Made by a program: the position numbers and the translations under genes. The notes beneath the pieces are model-generated. The model ran no database searches. It had not been told where the DNA came from and worked only from the letters and a program-made list of their open reading frames with translations. A stretch of DNA of 64,000 bases from Vibrio neptunius. GTDB taxonomy: Bacteria > Pseudomonadota > Gammaproteobacteria > Enterobacterales > Vibrionaceae. Positions within the stretch are counted from its first letter, which is position 1. The number at the start of each line of letters is the position of its first letter. Below, one piece after another: positions 1 to 9,520 of this stretch. Where the stretch lies: assembly GCF_000967495.1 (NCBI RefSeq), contig NZ_JXXU01000011.1:1-64000 (forward strand), written 5' to 3'.

Positions 1-195
1 GCTCAGCAGCAAGCAGTACAAGAGGCCAAGGTGGTCTATCAATTTGAGCTCGTAAGACAGCGTCCCAACGATTACGTAACAATCTTGTTGTGGCTAAGCT
101 GGTGTTTGGAATCAATAAACGCAAACTCAATACTTCACGGCCTCAGTGTTCCATGGCACCAGAGCCGAAGCGAAAAGCGCTTAAACACGTGGTGA
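1..195 (+). CDS. 3' end of an unidentified ORF cut by the window edge
   Basis: Frame 1 is open from the first base for 64 codons and stops at TGA 193-195. No start is visible, so if real this is only the C-terminus of a gene lying mostly outside the window. The residues are polar at first (AQQQAVQEAKVVYQFELVRQ) and then tryptophan-rich. I recognise no family. It would overlap the tail of the leftward membrane-protein gene by 15 bases. An open frame of this length can occur by chance, so confidence is low. Confidence 0.3.
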   Translation, partial: AQQQAVQEAKVVYQFELVRQRPNDYVTILLWLSWCLESINANSILHGLSVPWHQSRSEKRLNTW

Positions 196-477
196 GTTTT
201 GGACGACTTCGGAGATAACATAAACATACAGTGTAAGTATCAGCGGACCTACCAAGAGATTCCAAATTTCGGTACCGACAAAAATACTCGGCTCAGGGAA
301 CTCAGAAGCGATGACACCAATCACTATAAGCCAGCCCACTGATAGCTCCAAAATAAGCACGATAAAAGACGTCACTAAAACCACCAGCGCGAAGGTAGAC
401 GAAATCACTTTTTCATCCCCAGCAAAATAAACCGTGATGGGGACCACAATTAAAACTAACTCCAAAAATGTTATCAT
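181..477 (-). CDS. small integral membrane protein, function unknown
   Basis: A 98-residue, strongly hydrophobic protein with about four predicted membrane segments (roughly residues 3-19, 26-46, 47-60 and 72-90) and almost no soluble domain. The ATG at 475-477 is preceded by a good ribosome-binding site (GAGG, seven bases upstream), which supports a real gene. I do not recognise the family. Its nearest neighbour upstream on the same strand is the PAS/CZB chemoreceptor about 200 bases away, and nothing ties them functionally. Confidence 0.6.
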   Translation of the reverse strand: MITFLELVLIVVPITVYFAGDEKVISSTFALVVLVTSFIVLILELSVGWLIVIGVIASEFPEPSIFVGTEIWNLLVGPLILTLYVYVISEVVQNSPRV

Positions 478-678
478 CTTCTTACCTCGATCACCGAAAA
501 CGAGTCATGCCTGAGAGATTTCATGGATAGAAAGGCTGTAGACTCTGGTCTCTAGATTTAAGAAAAGAGGACATACCCACAACAAGCTCTTGGCACTAAT
601 GCTCAATGCATTTTTCTCCCAACAGAGCCGACTCTCGTCGGTACTCCCCTTTTCTCTTTTAATTGGCTCAGTGCGGCG

Positions 679-2646
679 TCACCGCGACATTTTCTGATTA
701 ATCGCTCGCTCAAGATCGGAAATTTTACGCACAACCTCCTTAGATATTGGCTCTATTTGTTCAAACGCTCTATTGGCGTCTTCGTGTTGACCTTGGTCTA
801 TCAATTCGAGTACATCCTTAATCACACCATGGAGTTTCGCGTGAGGTGGCTCTAGAGCTTTGAATGTGGCCTCAGTACCATAAAGGCTTTTTCCTTCTCC
901 GTAGTACCATTTGCCCAATGCACAGAAATGATGGTCACAGGCGACTTTTTTGTCTAATGCTTGATGATCACCATTCAAATAAGAACGAACCTTGGTTTTC
1001 CAAGCTAAATGGGCGTTTTTAATATCAGTGAAATCAATCCGTTTAACACCACTCAGTTTGAAGTCTGCTAACTGCTCTCTTAGTTCTAAGGCTTGCTGGC
1101 TCAAAGCTTTGGCTTTGTTCTGCAGATGGAGGGCACTCTCTTCAGTGTCGACACTTTTTTCGCTGATGACTTCTACCGACTTGTTCATATCTTGAACGAC
1201 TGTAGATTGCTCTTCCGAGGCCGCCGCTATTTGCGTGCTCATATCATTGACATGGCTGACTTGATGAATAATCTCGGAGAAGGTTTCTCTGGCTTTAGAA
1301 ACACCTTCGTAGGCATTCTGAGCAAGAGTGTTGTTTTCGGAAATTCTTGTCGATGAGGCCTGAACGCCTTTCTGTAGGCTCTCTAGCATCGAATTAATGT
1401 CCTCTGTCGCGGTTTGTGTTCTCTGTGCCAAACTGCGCACCTCATCCGCCACGACAGCAAAACCACGACCTTGCTCACCCGCACGAGCTGCCTCTATTGC
1501 AGCATTCAATGCCAGTAGGTTGGTTTGCTCTGCAATCTCACTTATCGTTTTGGTTACTTGCCCTATACTTTGGCTCTGTTCTGACACGTGTGCTATCTGA
1601 GTAATGGTTGCATCTAGCTCAACCAAGAAGTTGGAAAGCTTCTCTAAACCTTGCTCTATAAGTTCGTCACCAGCCTGAACATTTTTTTGCGTTTCGAGTG
1701 CAGTGTGCGAGGTTTGGATCGTATTTTCCGTTACTTGTTGCACGGTGGCCGCCATTTGTGTCATTGCACTGGCGATTTGAGAAGTGTGGGATGACTGTGA
1801 GGCCATCATCTGCTGCATGTGGAAACTGTCCGACGACACCTTATCTGAGTCTTCGACAACTTTTTGTGACGCCCCAACGACTTGGCTAAGAATCGCTTTA
1901 TAGCGTGCTTGCAGCATTTTGACTGATTGGTTTAGACTGCCGATCTCGTCTTGTCTGGACAGGTTGATTTTCGTAGACAGATCGCCTTGAGACATCTTTT
2001 TGATCAGCGCTTCGGTCTCTTTCACTGACGTTAAGATGCGTTGTCGTACAACAAACCAATTGAGGCCAGCAATAACCGTTAAAATCACCGCGGCCAAAGC
2101 GTTGGTCAGCTGGTCAGAGAAGAAAGATTGGCCCGCAAAAATTGCCCCACCGAGCATCAAAATCAGATGAGTAAGTGAGAAAAACTGGTTGAATGTCACT
2201 CGCTCTAGCAGTGTTGGCCCAGGAAGTTCAAGAGAGGCGTTACTGCGCATTTTTTTGTATAAGGCTTCCGCATCAGCCACCTGTTGTTTGGATGGTTGTG
2301 AACGGACCGACTGTATGCCGACCAACTGACCATTTTTCATTATCGGGGAAACGAAAGCATCGACCCAGTAATGATCCCCATTTTTACAACGATTTTTGAC
2401 GGTGCCCCGCCAAATTTTACCCGCTCGGATTGTGCTCCATAAGCTTTTAAACGCGGCTGGCGGCATATCTGGATGCCTGACAATATTATGGTCTTTCCCT
2501 GTCAGCTCTTCTCGTGAAAAACCACTAATGGACACAAAGTCATCATTGACAAACTTTATTTTTCCCTGAATATCGGTGACCGAAACCAAATCGTTTTTGT
2601 CATCAAAGAACACTTCCCTCTGAGTAACGGGTCCATTGTCTTTCAT
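679..2646 (-). CDS. methyl-accepting chemotaxis protein, Aer-like PAS plus C-terminal CZB domain
   Basis: A 655-residue chemoreceptor. An N-terminal PAS domain (about residues 15-120) resembles that of the redox/energy receptor Aer. Two hydrophobic segments (about 155-172 and 185-203) anchor it without a large periplasmic domain. A HAMP-like region follows, then the signalling hairpin with the conserved [20 protein letters not shown] tip near residue 380. The C-terminus (about 550-615) carries a chemoreceptor zinc-binding (CZB) signature: an AHLAWK histidine, a CALGKWYYG cysteine motif and a PPHAKLH histidine pair. The ATG at 2644-2646 was chosen over one 25 codons upstream because GGAG sits nine bases before it and the PAS follows directly. 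It probably reports cytoplasmic redox or zinc/oxidant state to CheA. The gene diverges from the BLUF gene. Confidence 0.9.
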   Translation of the reverse strand: MKDNGPVTQREVFFDDKNDLVSVTDIQGKIKFVNDDFVSISGFSREELTGKDHNIVRHPDMPPAAFKSLWSTIRAGKIWRGTVKNRCKNGDHYWVDAFVSPIMKNGQLVGIQSVRSQPSKQQVADAEALYKKMRSNASLELPGPTLLERVTFNQFFSLTHLILMLGGAIFAGQSFFSDQLTNALAAVILTVIAGLNWFVVRQRILTSVKETEALIKKMSQGDLSTKINLSRQDEIGSLNQSVKMLQARYKAILSQVVGASQKVVEDSDKVSSDSFHMQQMMASQSSHTSQIASAMTQMAATVQQVTENTIQTSHTALETQKNVQAGDELIEQGLEKLSNFLVELDATITQIAHVSEQSQSIGQVTKTISEIAEQTNLLALNAAIEAARAGEQGRGFAVVADEVRSLAQRTQTATEDINSMLESLQKGVQASSTRISENNTLAQNAYEGVSKARETFSEIIHQVSHVNDMSTQIAAASEEQSTVVQDMNKSVEVISEKSVDTEESALHLQNKAKALSQQALELREQLADFKLSGVKRIDFTDIKNAHLAWKTKVRSYLNGDHQALDKKVACDHHFCALGKWYYGEGKSLYGTEATFKALEPPHAKLHGVIKDVLELIDQGQHEDANRAFEQIEPISKEVVRKISDLERAINQKMSR

Positions 2647-2902
2647 AGTGCTTTCTCCAACGCCTCTACTGTTGAAAGCCAACGACAATATTTTTAATAA
2701 TTTTTTATCAGAATAGCTCAAATACTATGCATGGGGTAGATGGACTTTAGTATAAGAAAAACCCATTATTTGCAGCGTCAGGCTGGTTGTCACACAGCAT
2801 AAACCCGTCGGCTTAGTCAAGTACAAGTTAACATCACAAGGTGTGTTTTATTGCATATACTGTTAGTGGGAACGAAAGCACGAGGCGAGCAAGGAGAACA
2901 CT

Positions 2903-3322
2903 ATGTACTTAGTCAGGTTGGTTTACGCAAGCACAATAACAAAAGGGATTACCGAATCGGATATTCAAAATATTCTAGATGTAGCGAGAAAAAACAACGC
3001 GCTAGTCGATGTGACGGGTTTACTGTTATTTAATCGCAATTACTTTTTGCAGTGCCTCGAGGGTTCAAGAGCTCAGGTAAACAAGATTTATCATCAAATT
3101 CTTAATGATCAGCGACATGAAGATATTTTGTTGCTCGATTACAGCGAGATCTTCGAGCGAGAATTCGGTGACTGGAGTATGGGCTATATTCCCGAAATGA
3201 ACCTGACCACACCGATCAACCTTAAATACTCGGTTCAAGCGAAATTTGACCCTTACGGTATGTCTGGTGGTAGTGCGCATAAGTTACTACTCAGCCTGCG
3301 CAATGTAGTGACCCTTGTTTAG
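2903..3322 (+). CDS. BLUF-domain blue-light photoreceptor, stand-alone
   Basis: A 139-residue protein that is essentially one BLUF (FAD-binding blue-light sensor) domain with a short C-terminal tail. By spacing against AppA the flavin-pocket residues are all present: Tyr8, Asn32, Gln50, Trp91 and Met93. No output domain is fused, so it would have to act through a partner, as short BLUF proteins do. AAGGAG lies just upstream of the ATG. It diverges from the PAS/CZB chemoreceptor and converges on the DUF2947 gene with a shared terminator. Photoreceptor identity is firm; the downstream target is unknown. Confidence 0.93.
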   Translation: MYLVRLVYASTITKGITESDIQNILDVARKNNALVDVTGLLLFNRNYFLQCLEGSRAQVNKIYHQILNDQRHEDILLLDYSEIFEREFGDWSMGYIPEMNLTTPINLKYSVQAKFDPYGMSGGSAHKLLLSLRNVVTLV

Positions 3323-3334
3323 CCAATAAACAGC

Positions 3335-3364
3335 AAAAAGCAGCCTTAAATGGCTGCTTTTTTT
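3335..3364. terminator. bidirectional intrinsic terminator
   Basis: An 11-bp perfect stem (AAAAAGCAGCC paired with GGCTGCTTTTT) with a six-base loop and A/T tracts on both sides. It lies between the convergent BLUF and DUF2947 genes and can end transcription from either. Confidence 0.9.
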
Positions 3365-3836
3365 AGCCTCGATAACCGAGTTTAACCTTGCCATCGGAAT
3401 CAAACCATAAAGATTCTTTGCGTCGACGACCGATTAAAATCGGGCCATCATCGTAGAACAAGAAATTTTTCCAATGTTTCTTAAAAATACTCCATTTAGT
3501 CTCGATGACGTTGTATTTTTCGTAGCAAAAATAGACCGTGACGTCGTCCTGCCAATCAATAAACTCGGCAACGCCTTCTGGCAACACGTCTTCGTCGGCT
3601 TCCCAAGCCGCCATCCAATCAAGACTTTCTTTCCAGTTGGATTCTTTCATTGGCCAGTCACTTGAACTCAGGCGTTCTGCATCTGGGCTTTGAGTACTGA
3701 TGTTCTCTTTCCATAACTGAGCAGCACGCGCCTGTGTCATCGGCTTGATCTGCTCAAGATCTTGCTCTGGTACGGGCATAGATTGGTGAGTGAAAATCCA
3801 TTTTCTTTGGTATTCATCCAAAGTGAGATACGACAT
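3363..3836 (-). CDS. DUF2947-like hypothetical protein
   Basis: A 157-residue soluble, acidic, tryptophan-rich protein (WPMKESNWKESLDWMAAWE in the middle) with no signal peptide or membrane segment. It resembles the uncharacterised DUF2947 proteins of Vibrio, but this comes from memory of the family and not from a search. The start has GAGG seven bases upstream. It is the last gene of the apparent leftward operon tyrR-acetyltransferase-HD protein-this gene and ends at the shared terminator. No function can be assigned. Confidence 0.7.
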   Translation of the reverse strand: MSYLTLDEYQRKWIFTHQSMPVPEQDLEQIKPMTQARAAQLWKENISTQSPDAERLSSSDWPMKESNWKESLDWMAAWEADEDVLPEGVAEFIDWQDDVTVYFCYEKYNVIETKWSIFKKHWKNFLFYDDGPILIGRRRKESLWFDSDGKVKLGYRG

Positions 3837-3861
3837 TCATTTTCCTCGTAGTATGGCCTGT

Positions 3862-4449
3862 TCAGGCTTTAAGCCATCCTTTTTGAGTGGCTTCTTCAAT
3901 GACTTGCTGAGCCTTCCCCCATAAAGCTTGCGAGCCATATTCTATTTTCTGGTTTACCGTCAGCGCTTGCTCACGAGTCACGCCATGCTCTAGCCAACTC
4001 TGACCGTTATTGTGATAATTAAGTAACATTGGGATTATCCTGTCCAGAGCTTTACCAAACTTAGCATCAGCTGACTCAGCTCGCTCAAACTCAAGCCATA
4101 GTTCAAGAAGCTCCTGCCCTTGATCATTAGGAAGCAAAGCAAACAATCGCTGTGCAGCGACAAGCTCTTTCTCCGCCTGTACTTTTGAGGCCGCTGTGTC
4201 GTACACGAATGTATCGCCAGCATCAATTTCAACAATATCGTGCAGCAGTAGCATCTTCACAACACGAGCAATATTAACAGGCTCGTTAGCGTGTTCTTCC
4301 ATTAATATCGCCATTAGAGCAACATGCCAGCTGTGTTCTGCGCTATTTTCAAGACGACCTTGAGCACTTTTGACACGGGTTCTTCGCAAAACGGATTTCA
4401 GTTGGTCTAGCTCCATCACCAAAGCCAGTTGTTTCTCTAATCTATCCAT
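3862..4449 (-). CDS. HD-domain metal-dependent phosphohydrolase (YfbR-like)
   Basis: A 195-residue HD-superfamily protein. The metal ligands are visible as His39 (AEHSWH), His70-Asp71 (LLLHDIVEIDAGD) and a later Asp in ADAKFGKALDRI. The arrangement resembles the small HD_3/YfbR group that includes 5'-deoxynucleotidases, so a nucleotide phosphohydrolase is a reasonable guess; the substrate cannot be read from sequence. The start codon lies two bases beyond the stop of the acetyltransferase gene, which points to co-transcription and coupled translation. The ribosome-binding site is weak, as expected for a coupled gene. Confidence 0.82.
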   Translation of the reverse strand: MDRLEKQLALVMELDQLKSVLRRTRVKSAQGRLENSAEHSWHVALMAILMEEHANEPVNIARVVKMLLLHDIVEIDAGDTFVYDTAASKVQAEKELVAAQRLFALLPNDQGQELLELWLEFERAESADAKFGKALDRIIPMLLNYHNNGQSWLEHGVTREQALTVNQKIEYGSQALWGKAQQVIEEATQKGWLKA

Positions 4450-4451
4450 GG

Positions 4452-5030
4452 TCAGTTTTTTATCCAGTTGGGGTTAAGCAATGACGTCAGGTTGTGGTCT
4501 TCCCACTTCCCATCAATCAGCAGATAATCTTTGGCGAATCCTTCCCTTTGGAATCCAAGACGCTCAAGCACGGCTTCACTGCGATGATTTCGTGGCATGT
4601 AGCCCGCCATAATTCGATGGATGTTTTGGATAGTAAACATATAGCGAACGGCCATCTTCAAAGCTCGCGTCATCACACCCCGCCCCTGTGCAGTTTTACC
4701 AAGTGAATAGCCAAGGTTACAGGCGTGAAAAGGGAATCGAGAAATATTGCTAAACGAAACCGTACCCAACATTTCGTTCGTTTCACTATCAATGATGAGC
4801 AAGTAGTAACCTAAACCCATACGGTGAAGCTCGTTCAACTTAATCAAACGCTGTGTCCAGCCAAACTCTGAGAAGAAAGCCTCTTCCCGTCTGGGTTCCC
4901 ACTGCTTGAGGTGTTCTCGATTAGCAATAAAGTAATCAGAGATCAACTGACCGTCGGTAGGTTCCGCGGTGCGCAGAATAATACCTTCATCCTGCTCAAA
5001 CACCTGTTGAGGAGTACTGATTCGTTCCAT
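4452..5030 (-). CDS. GNAT N-acetyltransferase, RimJ/RimL-like
   Basis: A 192-residue GNAT acetyltransferase. The acetyl-CoA pyrophosphate loop is seen as GKTAQGRGVM, followed by the NHRSEAVLERLGFQREG segment typical of RimJ/RimL-type enzymes. Such enzymes acetylate protein N-termini, amino acids or small amines; the substrate here is unknown. Its ATG follows the tyrR stop codon with no gap (TAGATG), so translation is probably coupled to tyrR. There is no evidence that it acts in aromatic amino-acid metabolism. Confidence 0.85.
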   Translation of the reverse strand: MERISTPQQVFEQDEGIILRTAEPTDGQLISDYFIANREHLKQWEPRREEAFFSEFGWTQRLIKLNELHRMGLGYYLLIIDSETNEMLGTVSFSNISRFPFHACNLGYSLGKTAQGRGVMTRALKMAVRYMFTIQNIHRIMAGYMPRNHRSEAVLERLGFQREGFAKDYLLIDGKWEDHNLTSLLNPNWIKN

Positions 5031-6575
5031 CTAGTTTTTTCTTATTCCGTATTCACGTAGTTTGTTAGCCACTGAGGTGTGGGAAACGTTGAGGCGTTTG
5101 GCCAATTTTCGGCTTGACGGGAACGACTGATAAAGGCGTTCCAGAACCTGAGACTCATAATCTTTCATGATTTCATCTAGTGAACCATCTAGATTAATGG
5201 TCGCCCCACTTGTGGAAGGAGTGTCGAGTTGCGGCAAATGAAATAGATCGACAGTCAACGTCTCTGTATCTAGCTCAGTTAACGCTCTCAACACCATATT
5301 CTCTAACTGTCGCATGTTCCCTGGCCACTGATAGTTAACCAACTGAGCAACTAAGGTTTCATCAATATTGGGCTTCTTGATACCGAGTTGTTTAACATAT
5401 TTGACGACAAACAGTTCGAGAAGCGGGCCAATATCATTTGAGCGCTCTCGTAGTGCAGGAATATTAAGTGTTAAAACATTCAAGCGGTAAAAAAGATCTT
5501 CACGGAACGATTTAGACTCCGCGAGATCAGCAAGGTTATGACGAGTAGAAGCGATCACTCGAACATCGACATGAATTTCTTGCTCAGCCCCTACGCGACG
5601 GAAAGTGCCATCTTGGAGTAAGCGTAATAACTTAATCTGTAGATGAGGGCTCATTTCGCCAATTTCATCTAAGAAAACCGTGCCGCCATCCGCTTGTTCA
5701 AAAATGCCCTTATGACCCTGTTCATGGTTGAACGAGCCCGGGGCATGACCAAACAGCTCAGTTTCGGCCACATCATCGGGCATTGAAGCACAACTCAGAA
5801 CAAGGAATGGTGAAGCCGCTCGATGGGAACGATTATGACACGCTCTGGCCAGCATCTCTTTCCCTGTGCCCGTCTCTCCTTGAATCAGCAATGGCTGCTC
5901 AAGCATCGACAGTTTTTTCGCTTGGCTCATTAGTGCCTTGTGCCGATTGGATATGCCGACAAAATGTTCAAAGCCGAGATTGTTGTGCAGGGGTAATGAA
6001 TCTTCTAAGACCGACTTTTCTTGCGTAGAGCGGATGATCATCACTGTACTGGCCAAGATCGATTCGTTGGATTCATCAGTGATGTAAACTGGCATGATCT
6101 CCATGCTGTAGTCGAGACCGCCAATAACAATGTTTTCTCGCTGACGGGTGATCTTCCCCTCAGCCCACTTAGAAAAATTAAAGCTGGGTAGCAGAGTGCT
6201 GATTTGGTGACCAATCATCTCCTGTTCTTCACACCTGAACAAGCCTAAAGCCGCGTGGTTCGCCATATCAACATTGCCTTTCAAATCAATCGCCAATACT
6301 GGCTCAGGCAAGTTATTAAGCAGAGAGATAAGTTCTGTATTGTGCCTTTCCATCGGCATGAACTGAATTTTACGAACGTCTCTCACACCTGAAATTCGAC
6401 GTATCTCGGCCATAAGTTCACTGAAAGTATCGAAATCGATATCAGGACAGTTGAGGTAGATAATACCTATGGTGTCGATTTCGATCCCTCGCAAATCAAT
6501 ATTTTTAGAAGCCAGAATATCGAGTAGCTCACGGGTGAGCCCTAATCTGTCTTCACATATCACTTCTAAACGCAC
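5031..6575 (-). CDS. tyrR: transcriptional regulator TyrR
   Basis: A 514-residue TyrR, nearly the same length as the E. coli protein (513). The N-terminus begins MRLEVICEDRLGLTRELLDI, an ACT domain (1-72). A PAS domain follows (about 78-190), then an AAA+ ATPase (about 205-430) with Walker A GETGTGKE and Walker B GGTVFLDEIGEM. A Fis-type helix-turn-helix lies at the end (RKLAKRLNVSHTSVANKLRE). The GAFTGA loop needed for sigma-54 contact is replaced (GSFNHEQGHKG), as known for TyrR, which works with sigma-70. It binds aromatic amino acids and controls aromatic synthesis and transport genes; the tyrosine-type permease in this window is a likely target. It heads the leftward operon with the acetyltransferase, HD and DUF2947 genes. 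Confidence 0.96.
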   Translation of the reverse strand: MRLEVICEDRLGLTRELLDILASKNIDLRGIEIDTIGIIYLNCPDIDFDTFSELMAEIRRISGVRDVRKIQFMPMERHNTELISLLNNLPEPVLAIDLKGNVDMANHAALGLFRCEEQEMIGHQISTLLPSFNFSKWAEGKITRQRENIVIGGLDYSMEIMPVYITDESNESILASTVMIIRSTQEKSVLEDSLPLHNNLGFEHFVGISNRHKALMSQAKKLSMLEQPLLIQGETGTGKEMLARACHNRSHRAASPFLVLSCASMPDDVAETELFGHAPGSFNHEQGHKGIFEQADGGTVFLDEIGEMSPHLQIKLLRLLQDGTFRRVGAEQEIHVDVRVIASTRHNLADLAESKSFREDLFYRLNVLTLNIPALRERSNDIGPLLELFVVKYVKQLGIKKPNIDETLVAQLVNYQWPGNMRQLENMVLRALTELDTETLTVDLFHLPQLDTPSTSGATINLDGSLDEIMKDYESQVLERLYQSFPSSRKLAKRLNVSHTSVANKLREYGIRKN

Positions 6576-6677
6576 TGATTAAATCCCTAGTCTTAGGTGT
6601 CAGGAAAAGTTGACAGTAGTTTCCCTTAAGCCTAGATCCTCGTCAAGCAAACCAGCATTACTTGCTTCACATTCACA

Positions 6678-7727
6678 CTATTTGATTGTTATAGAGGCGA
6701 TTTTTTCTACAATCTGCTTTCTTATCGCACCTAAACTAACTTTTCTTTCCTGATGCCAAGGTATAGGCCTAAGTAATGTCATCGCTTTGATTCCTAGCCT
6801 TGCGGTCAGTATACCAACCCCAAGCCCTTGCCCTGCTCTCGCGGATACTTTCCCCGCAAGATCCATCGACATTAAATCCATACTGGCATCTATCGCCAGT
6901 TCACTTGCCCCTGCCGCGGCCATGTTGATCAATGTTGCTTTGAAAAGCTTCAATCTAGACCAGTATCCGAGCTCTACACCGTAAACATCGGCGAGACTGT
7001 CGATCATTTTGAAATTGCGCCATGCGACCAGCAACATATCAACAATGGCCAGTGGGCTAATTGCCACCAAAGCGGCAGATTCCGTCGCGTACTGAGTGAC
7101 GATTTTGCTCGCTTTCTTGTCTTGTTCACTCACGACCATCGCGTCATACATGTCGAGTACTTCGGAGTCGCTGTGAGAAGCATTAACACTGTGTGCCCAG
7201 CGGTCATAGCTTGGTGATTCTGGCTTAATGCCGCTTTGCTTAGCGATAGCTTCACAAAAAGCTTTTCCGCGACCGACACTATTACCAGCAATTAGCGCTT
7301 CACTCTGTTCTTGAACCGAAAAGTGATGACGTAACGTCTTAAGCTTCCATAGTTCCTTACCCATTGCTCCTATGCCTAGCGCCGCCAGTGTCGACATAAA
7401 ACCAGCCCAGCCAAGCGCTAACCAATCTGCATTTTGAACAGACACCATAATACTGTCGATGGCTTGCCAGCCGACTAAGCCAGAAAAACCCGTAAGTAGA
7501 CCACTCGCTAGCCATCGACGCCCGGTTTTAGGTCGAATTACCTGTGCTAGGTTTTCCTCAGCCCCACTCAACGTTTCTTCAGAGCTGATTGCCGCTGGTA
7601 TGAACGTTTCTCGTTCTTCGAACTGCATTTGCGAGGTCAGGTCTGGCTCGCTACCCAAAGGTTCTTGATCCAATGTTTGGTTGAAGACTTGTTTTTGCTT
7701 CAGCTTTGGGTCTTGATAATCGGTCAT
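6678..7727 (-). CDS. ycjF: YcjF-family inner-membrane protein (TIGR01620/DUF697)
   Basis: A 349-residue membrane protein. An acidic cytoplasmic N-terminus is followed by two membrane segments (about 70-92 and 98-122) and a C-terminal DUF697 region with alanine-rich hydrophobic helices. In E. coli, ycjX-ycjF-tyrR lie next to the psp phage-shock genes, and the same order is kept here without psp genes in view. The start codon overlaps the end of ycjX by four bases, so the two are translationally coupled. Function remains uncharacterised; a role with YcjX at the membrane under envelope stress is inference. Confidence 0.9.
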   Translation of the reverse strand: MTDYQDPKLKQKQVFNQTLDQEPLGSEPDLTSQMQFEERETFIPAAISSEETLSGAEENLAQVIRPKTGRRWLASGLLTGFSGLVGWQAIDSIMVSVQNADWLALGWAGFMSTLAALGIGAMGKELWKLKTLRHHFSVQEQSEALIAGNSVGRGKAFCEAIAKQSGIKPESPSYDRWAHSVNASHSDSEVLDMYDAMVVSEQDKKASKIVTQYATESAALVAISPLAIVDMLLVAWRNFKMIDSLADVYGVELGYWSRLKLFKATLINMAAAGASELAIDASMDLMSMDLAGKVSARAGQGLGVGILTARLGIKAMTLLRPIPWHQERKVSLGAIRKQIVEKIASITIK

Positions 7728-9100
7728 TTCAGCTTGTCTCCAATCAGGTATTCCAGCGCTTTATCGAGACGAATATGAGGAATAGGATCATCTTCCGAGC
7801 TAGAAAGTGGCCGAAAGCCAATAAATTCGAATCCCTCGTTTTGCCAAAAACGCTTGTGAGGTAGTTTTTGCGGAACCTCTCCCGGAAATATTGTCATGGG
7901 TTGTCCCTCAAGGTTTATTCCTTGTATAGCAGGAACGGATTCAGTACCACGGTTGATGAAACCTGTTTTGGTTGCCTGAATAGACGCCATAGAGATACAG
8001 CTCATCTCGATGTTTTCATAGGACGCCGTTTGCCAAGAGGGATGAACCATCTGTTGCAGCAGAGAAACAAGGTTGGGATGCTGCTCTGGAGTAACATGGT
8101 CGGCCTTAGTCGCCGCAAACAATATCTTGTCGATTCTCGGCGCAAATAATCTCTTTAGTATATTGCTTCGGCCATAGCGGAAGCTATGCATGATCTGTTC
8201 AATGGCATGGCGCATGTCGTGGAACGATTCGTAACCAGCGTTTAAAGGTTGTAGGCAGTCGACCAAAACGATTTGACGGTCAAACGTCGAGAAGTGATGC
8301 TTGTAAAACGCTTTCACGACTTTTTGTTGATATTCCTGATAGCGCGCTTCGAGCATGGCTAAATTGGAGTCCTTACTCACTTTACTCTCTGTATCAAAGC
8401 GGCACGGGAAAAACTGCAACACTGGCGCACCTTCCAGCTCACCTGGTAAAACAAACCTACCAGGCTGAACCCAGTGCAACCCCGTCGCCTTGCAATTGTG
8501 TAAATACTGAGTGTAACTCTGTGCGATCGCTTCAAGCTCTCTTTCATTGACGTCACCAGTCAGGTCTAGTTGTTCGAGTTTAGCTAACCAGTCTTGTGCC
8601 AGCTCCCCACGTTGACCTTTAAGTGCGTTGAATTGTGTCTGTGACCATTGGTGAAAGCTCATGTCCAGTAACGGTAGATCGAGCAACCATTCACCAGGAT
8701 AGTCAATAATATCGATGTGTAACCTTGATGTGCTGCTAAACAGCTTTTTAGATTTTCTCGTCGATTTGTATTTCACAGCAAGACGAATTTCGCTGACATC
8801 GCGCGTCGGCTCGGGCCATGTTGGCGGCTCAGAGAATACGTCTTCCATCGCTTCATCATACGCAAAGCGCGGTACCATCATATTGGCTTGAGGTTCTCGC
8901 TTTGCACCCACGATACGTTTATCGCGAGCCGATGCCAATAGAGGTAGGTTGTCATGAGTGGAAGTGTGTAATAGTTGATTGACGAGTGAACTAATAAACG
9001 CTGTTTTACCAGCGCGTGATAACCCCGTCACGGCTACCCGCACATGGGAATCAACACTTCGATTTATAAAATCATTCACTTCCTGAGTTATGTTCTTCAT
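7724..9100 (-). CDS. ycjX: YcjX-family P-loop NTPase
   Basis: A 458-residue cytoplasmic P-loop protein. Walker A is GLSRAGKT (26-33), and a switch-like [11 protein letters not shown] follows further in, both characteristic of YcjX, a stress-associated GTPase-like family. I chose the internal ATG at 9098-9100 over a GTG eight codons upstream because the N-terminus [19 protein letters not shown] then aligns with E. coli YcjX. The ribosome-binding site is modest (GAGACGG). It is co-transcribed with ycjF. Biochemical role unknown; association with the Psp regulon is known in enterobacteria. Confidence 0.92.
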   Translation of the reverse strand: MKNITQEVNDFINRSVDSHVRVAVTGLSRAGKTAFISSLVNQLLHTSTHDNLPLLASARDKRIVGAKREPQANMMVPRFAYDEAMEDVFSEPPTWPEPTRDVSEIRLAVKYKSTRKSKKLFSSTSRLHIDIIDYPGEWLLDLPLLDMSFHQWSQTQFNALKGQRGELAQDWLAKLEQLDLTGDVNERELEAIAQSYTQYLHNCKATGLHWVQPGRFVLPGELEGAPVLQFFPCRFDTESKVSKDSNLAMLEARYQEYQQKVVKAFYKHHFSTFDRQIVLVDCLQPLNAGYESFHDMRHAIEQIMHSFRYGRSNILKRLFAPRIDKILFAATKADHVTPEQHPNLVSLLQQMVHPSWQTASYENIEMSCISMASIQATKTGFINRGTESVPAIQGINLEGQPMTIFPGEVPQKLPHKRFWQNEGFEFIGFRPLSSSEDDPIPHIRLDKALEYLIGDKLK

Positions 9101-9164
9101 TGACCGTCTCTTTGCTTGGAACACACATTCATCCTAATCATTGTAATCTTAATGAAAGATGAAT

Positions 9165-9193
9165 AAAAAAGCCTCTGATAAAAATCAGAGGCT
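9165..9193 (-). terminator. intrinsic terminator after the 61-residue membrane protein
   Basis: A 10-bp stem (AAGCCTCTGA/TCAGAGGCTT) with a six-base loop, followed on the minus strand by six T. It separates the small membrane protein gene from ycjX. Confidence 0.88.
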
Positions 9194-9230
9194 TAGATGC
9201 TTTAAACGTGGGCAAACGCACCAGATAGCG

Positions 9231-9416
9231 TTAGTCATCTTCTATCAGCTTGTAGATCACAAACAAAGCGATTTCCAATAGAACCAATAAAGCACAAGTC
9301 ATGATGACGTACTTTTGATCAAAAATGCTAATCCCATTAAGGAATAAATCGTAGCCGAGCAACGTACCGACCACTACGGCAATAATCAGTTGTAGGATTT
9401 GAACAAATCGTGGCAT
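9231..9416 (-). CDS. small two-helix membrane protein, unknown
   Basis: A 61-residue protein of two hydrophobic segments (about 5-22 and 35-57) joined by a short loop, ending in an acidic tail (KLIEDD). It lies alone between two terminators, with a purine-rich GGAGCATTC just before the ATG on the minus strand, so it appears to be its own transcription unit. It has the size of small stress or assembly peptides such as the Psp membrane proteins, but I see no real similarity to PspB, PspC or PspD and assign no function. Confidence 0.65.
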   Translation of the reverse strand: MPRFVQILQLIIAVVVGTLLGYDLFLNGISIFDQKYVIMTCALLVLLEIALFVIYKLIEDD

Positions 9417-9451
9417 GAATGCTCCTTGAGTTCTTTAACGCGAAAAATCTG

Positions 9452-9480
9452 ATAAAAAGGTGCGGCATACCGCACCTTTA
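9452..9480 (-). terminator. intrinsic terminator after fumarase
   Basis: A perfect 10-bp GC-rich stem (AAAGGTGCGG/CCGCACCTTT) with a four-base loop, followed on the minus strand by a T tract (TTTTTATC). It ends the fumarase transcript. Confidence 0.9.
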
Positions 9481-9520
9481 TCCACTGTTTACCCTTTCAT
9501 TCAGTGGTTTCTCACCCGTT

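Noticed and set aside
600-660. Hairpin CCGAC-TCTC-GTCGG near the end of the PAS/CZB receptor gene
   Set aside because: The minus strand, on which the receptor is transcribed, has no T tract after it, so I did not call a terminator.
2851-3033. 60-codon frame overlapping the BLUF start
   Set aside because: Out of frame with the BLUF gene, which has a good ribosome-binding site and all family residues.
7825-7840. TTCGAATCC resembling a tRNA T-loop
   Set aside because: It lies inside ycjX, and no cloverleaf or acceptor stem can be formed around it.
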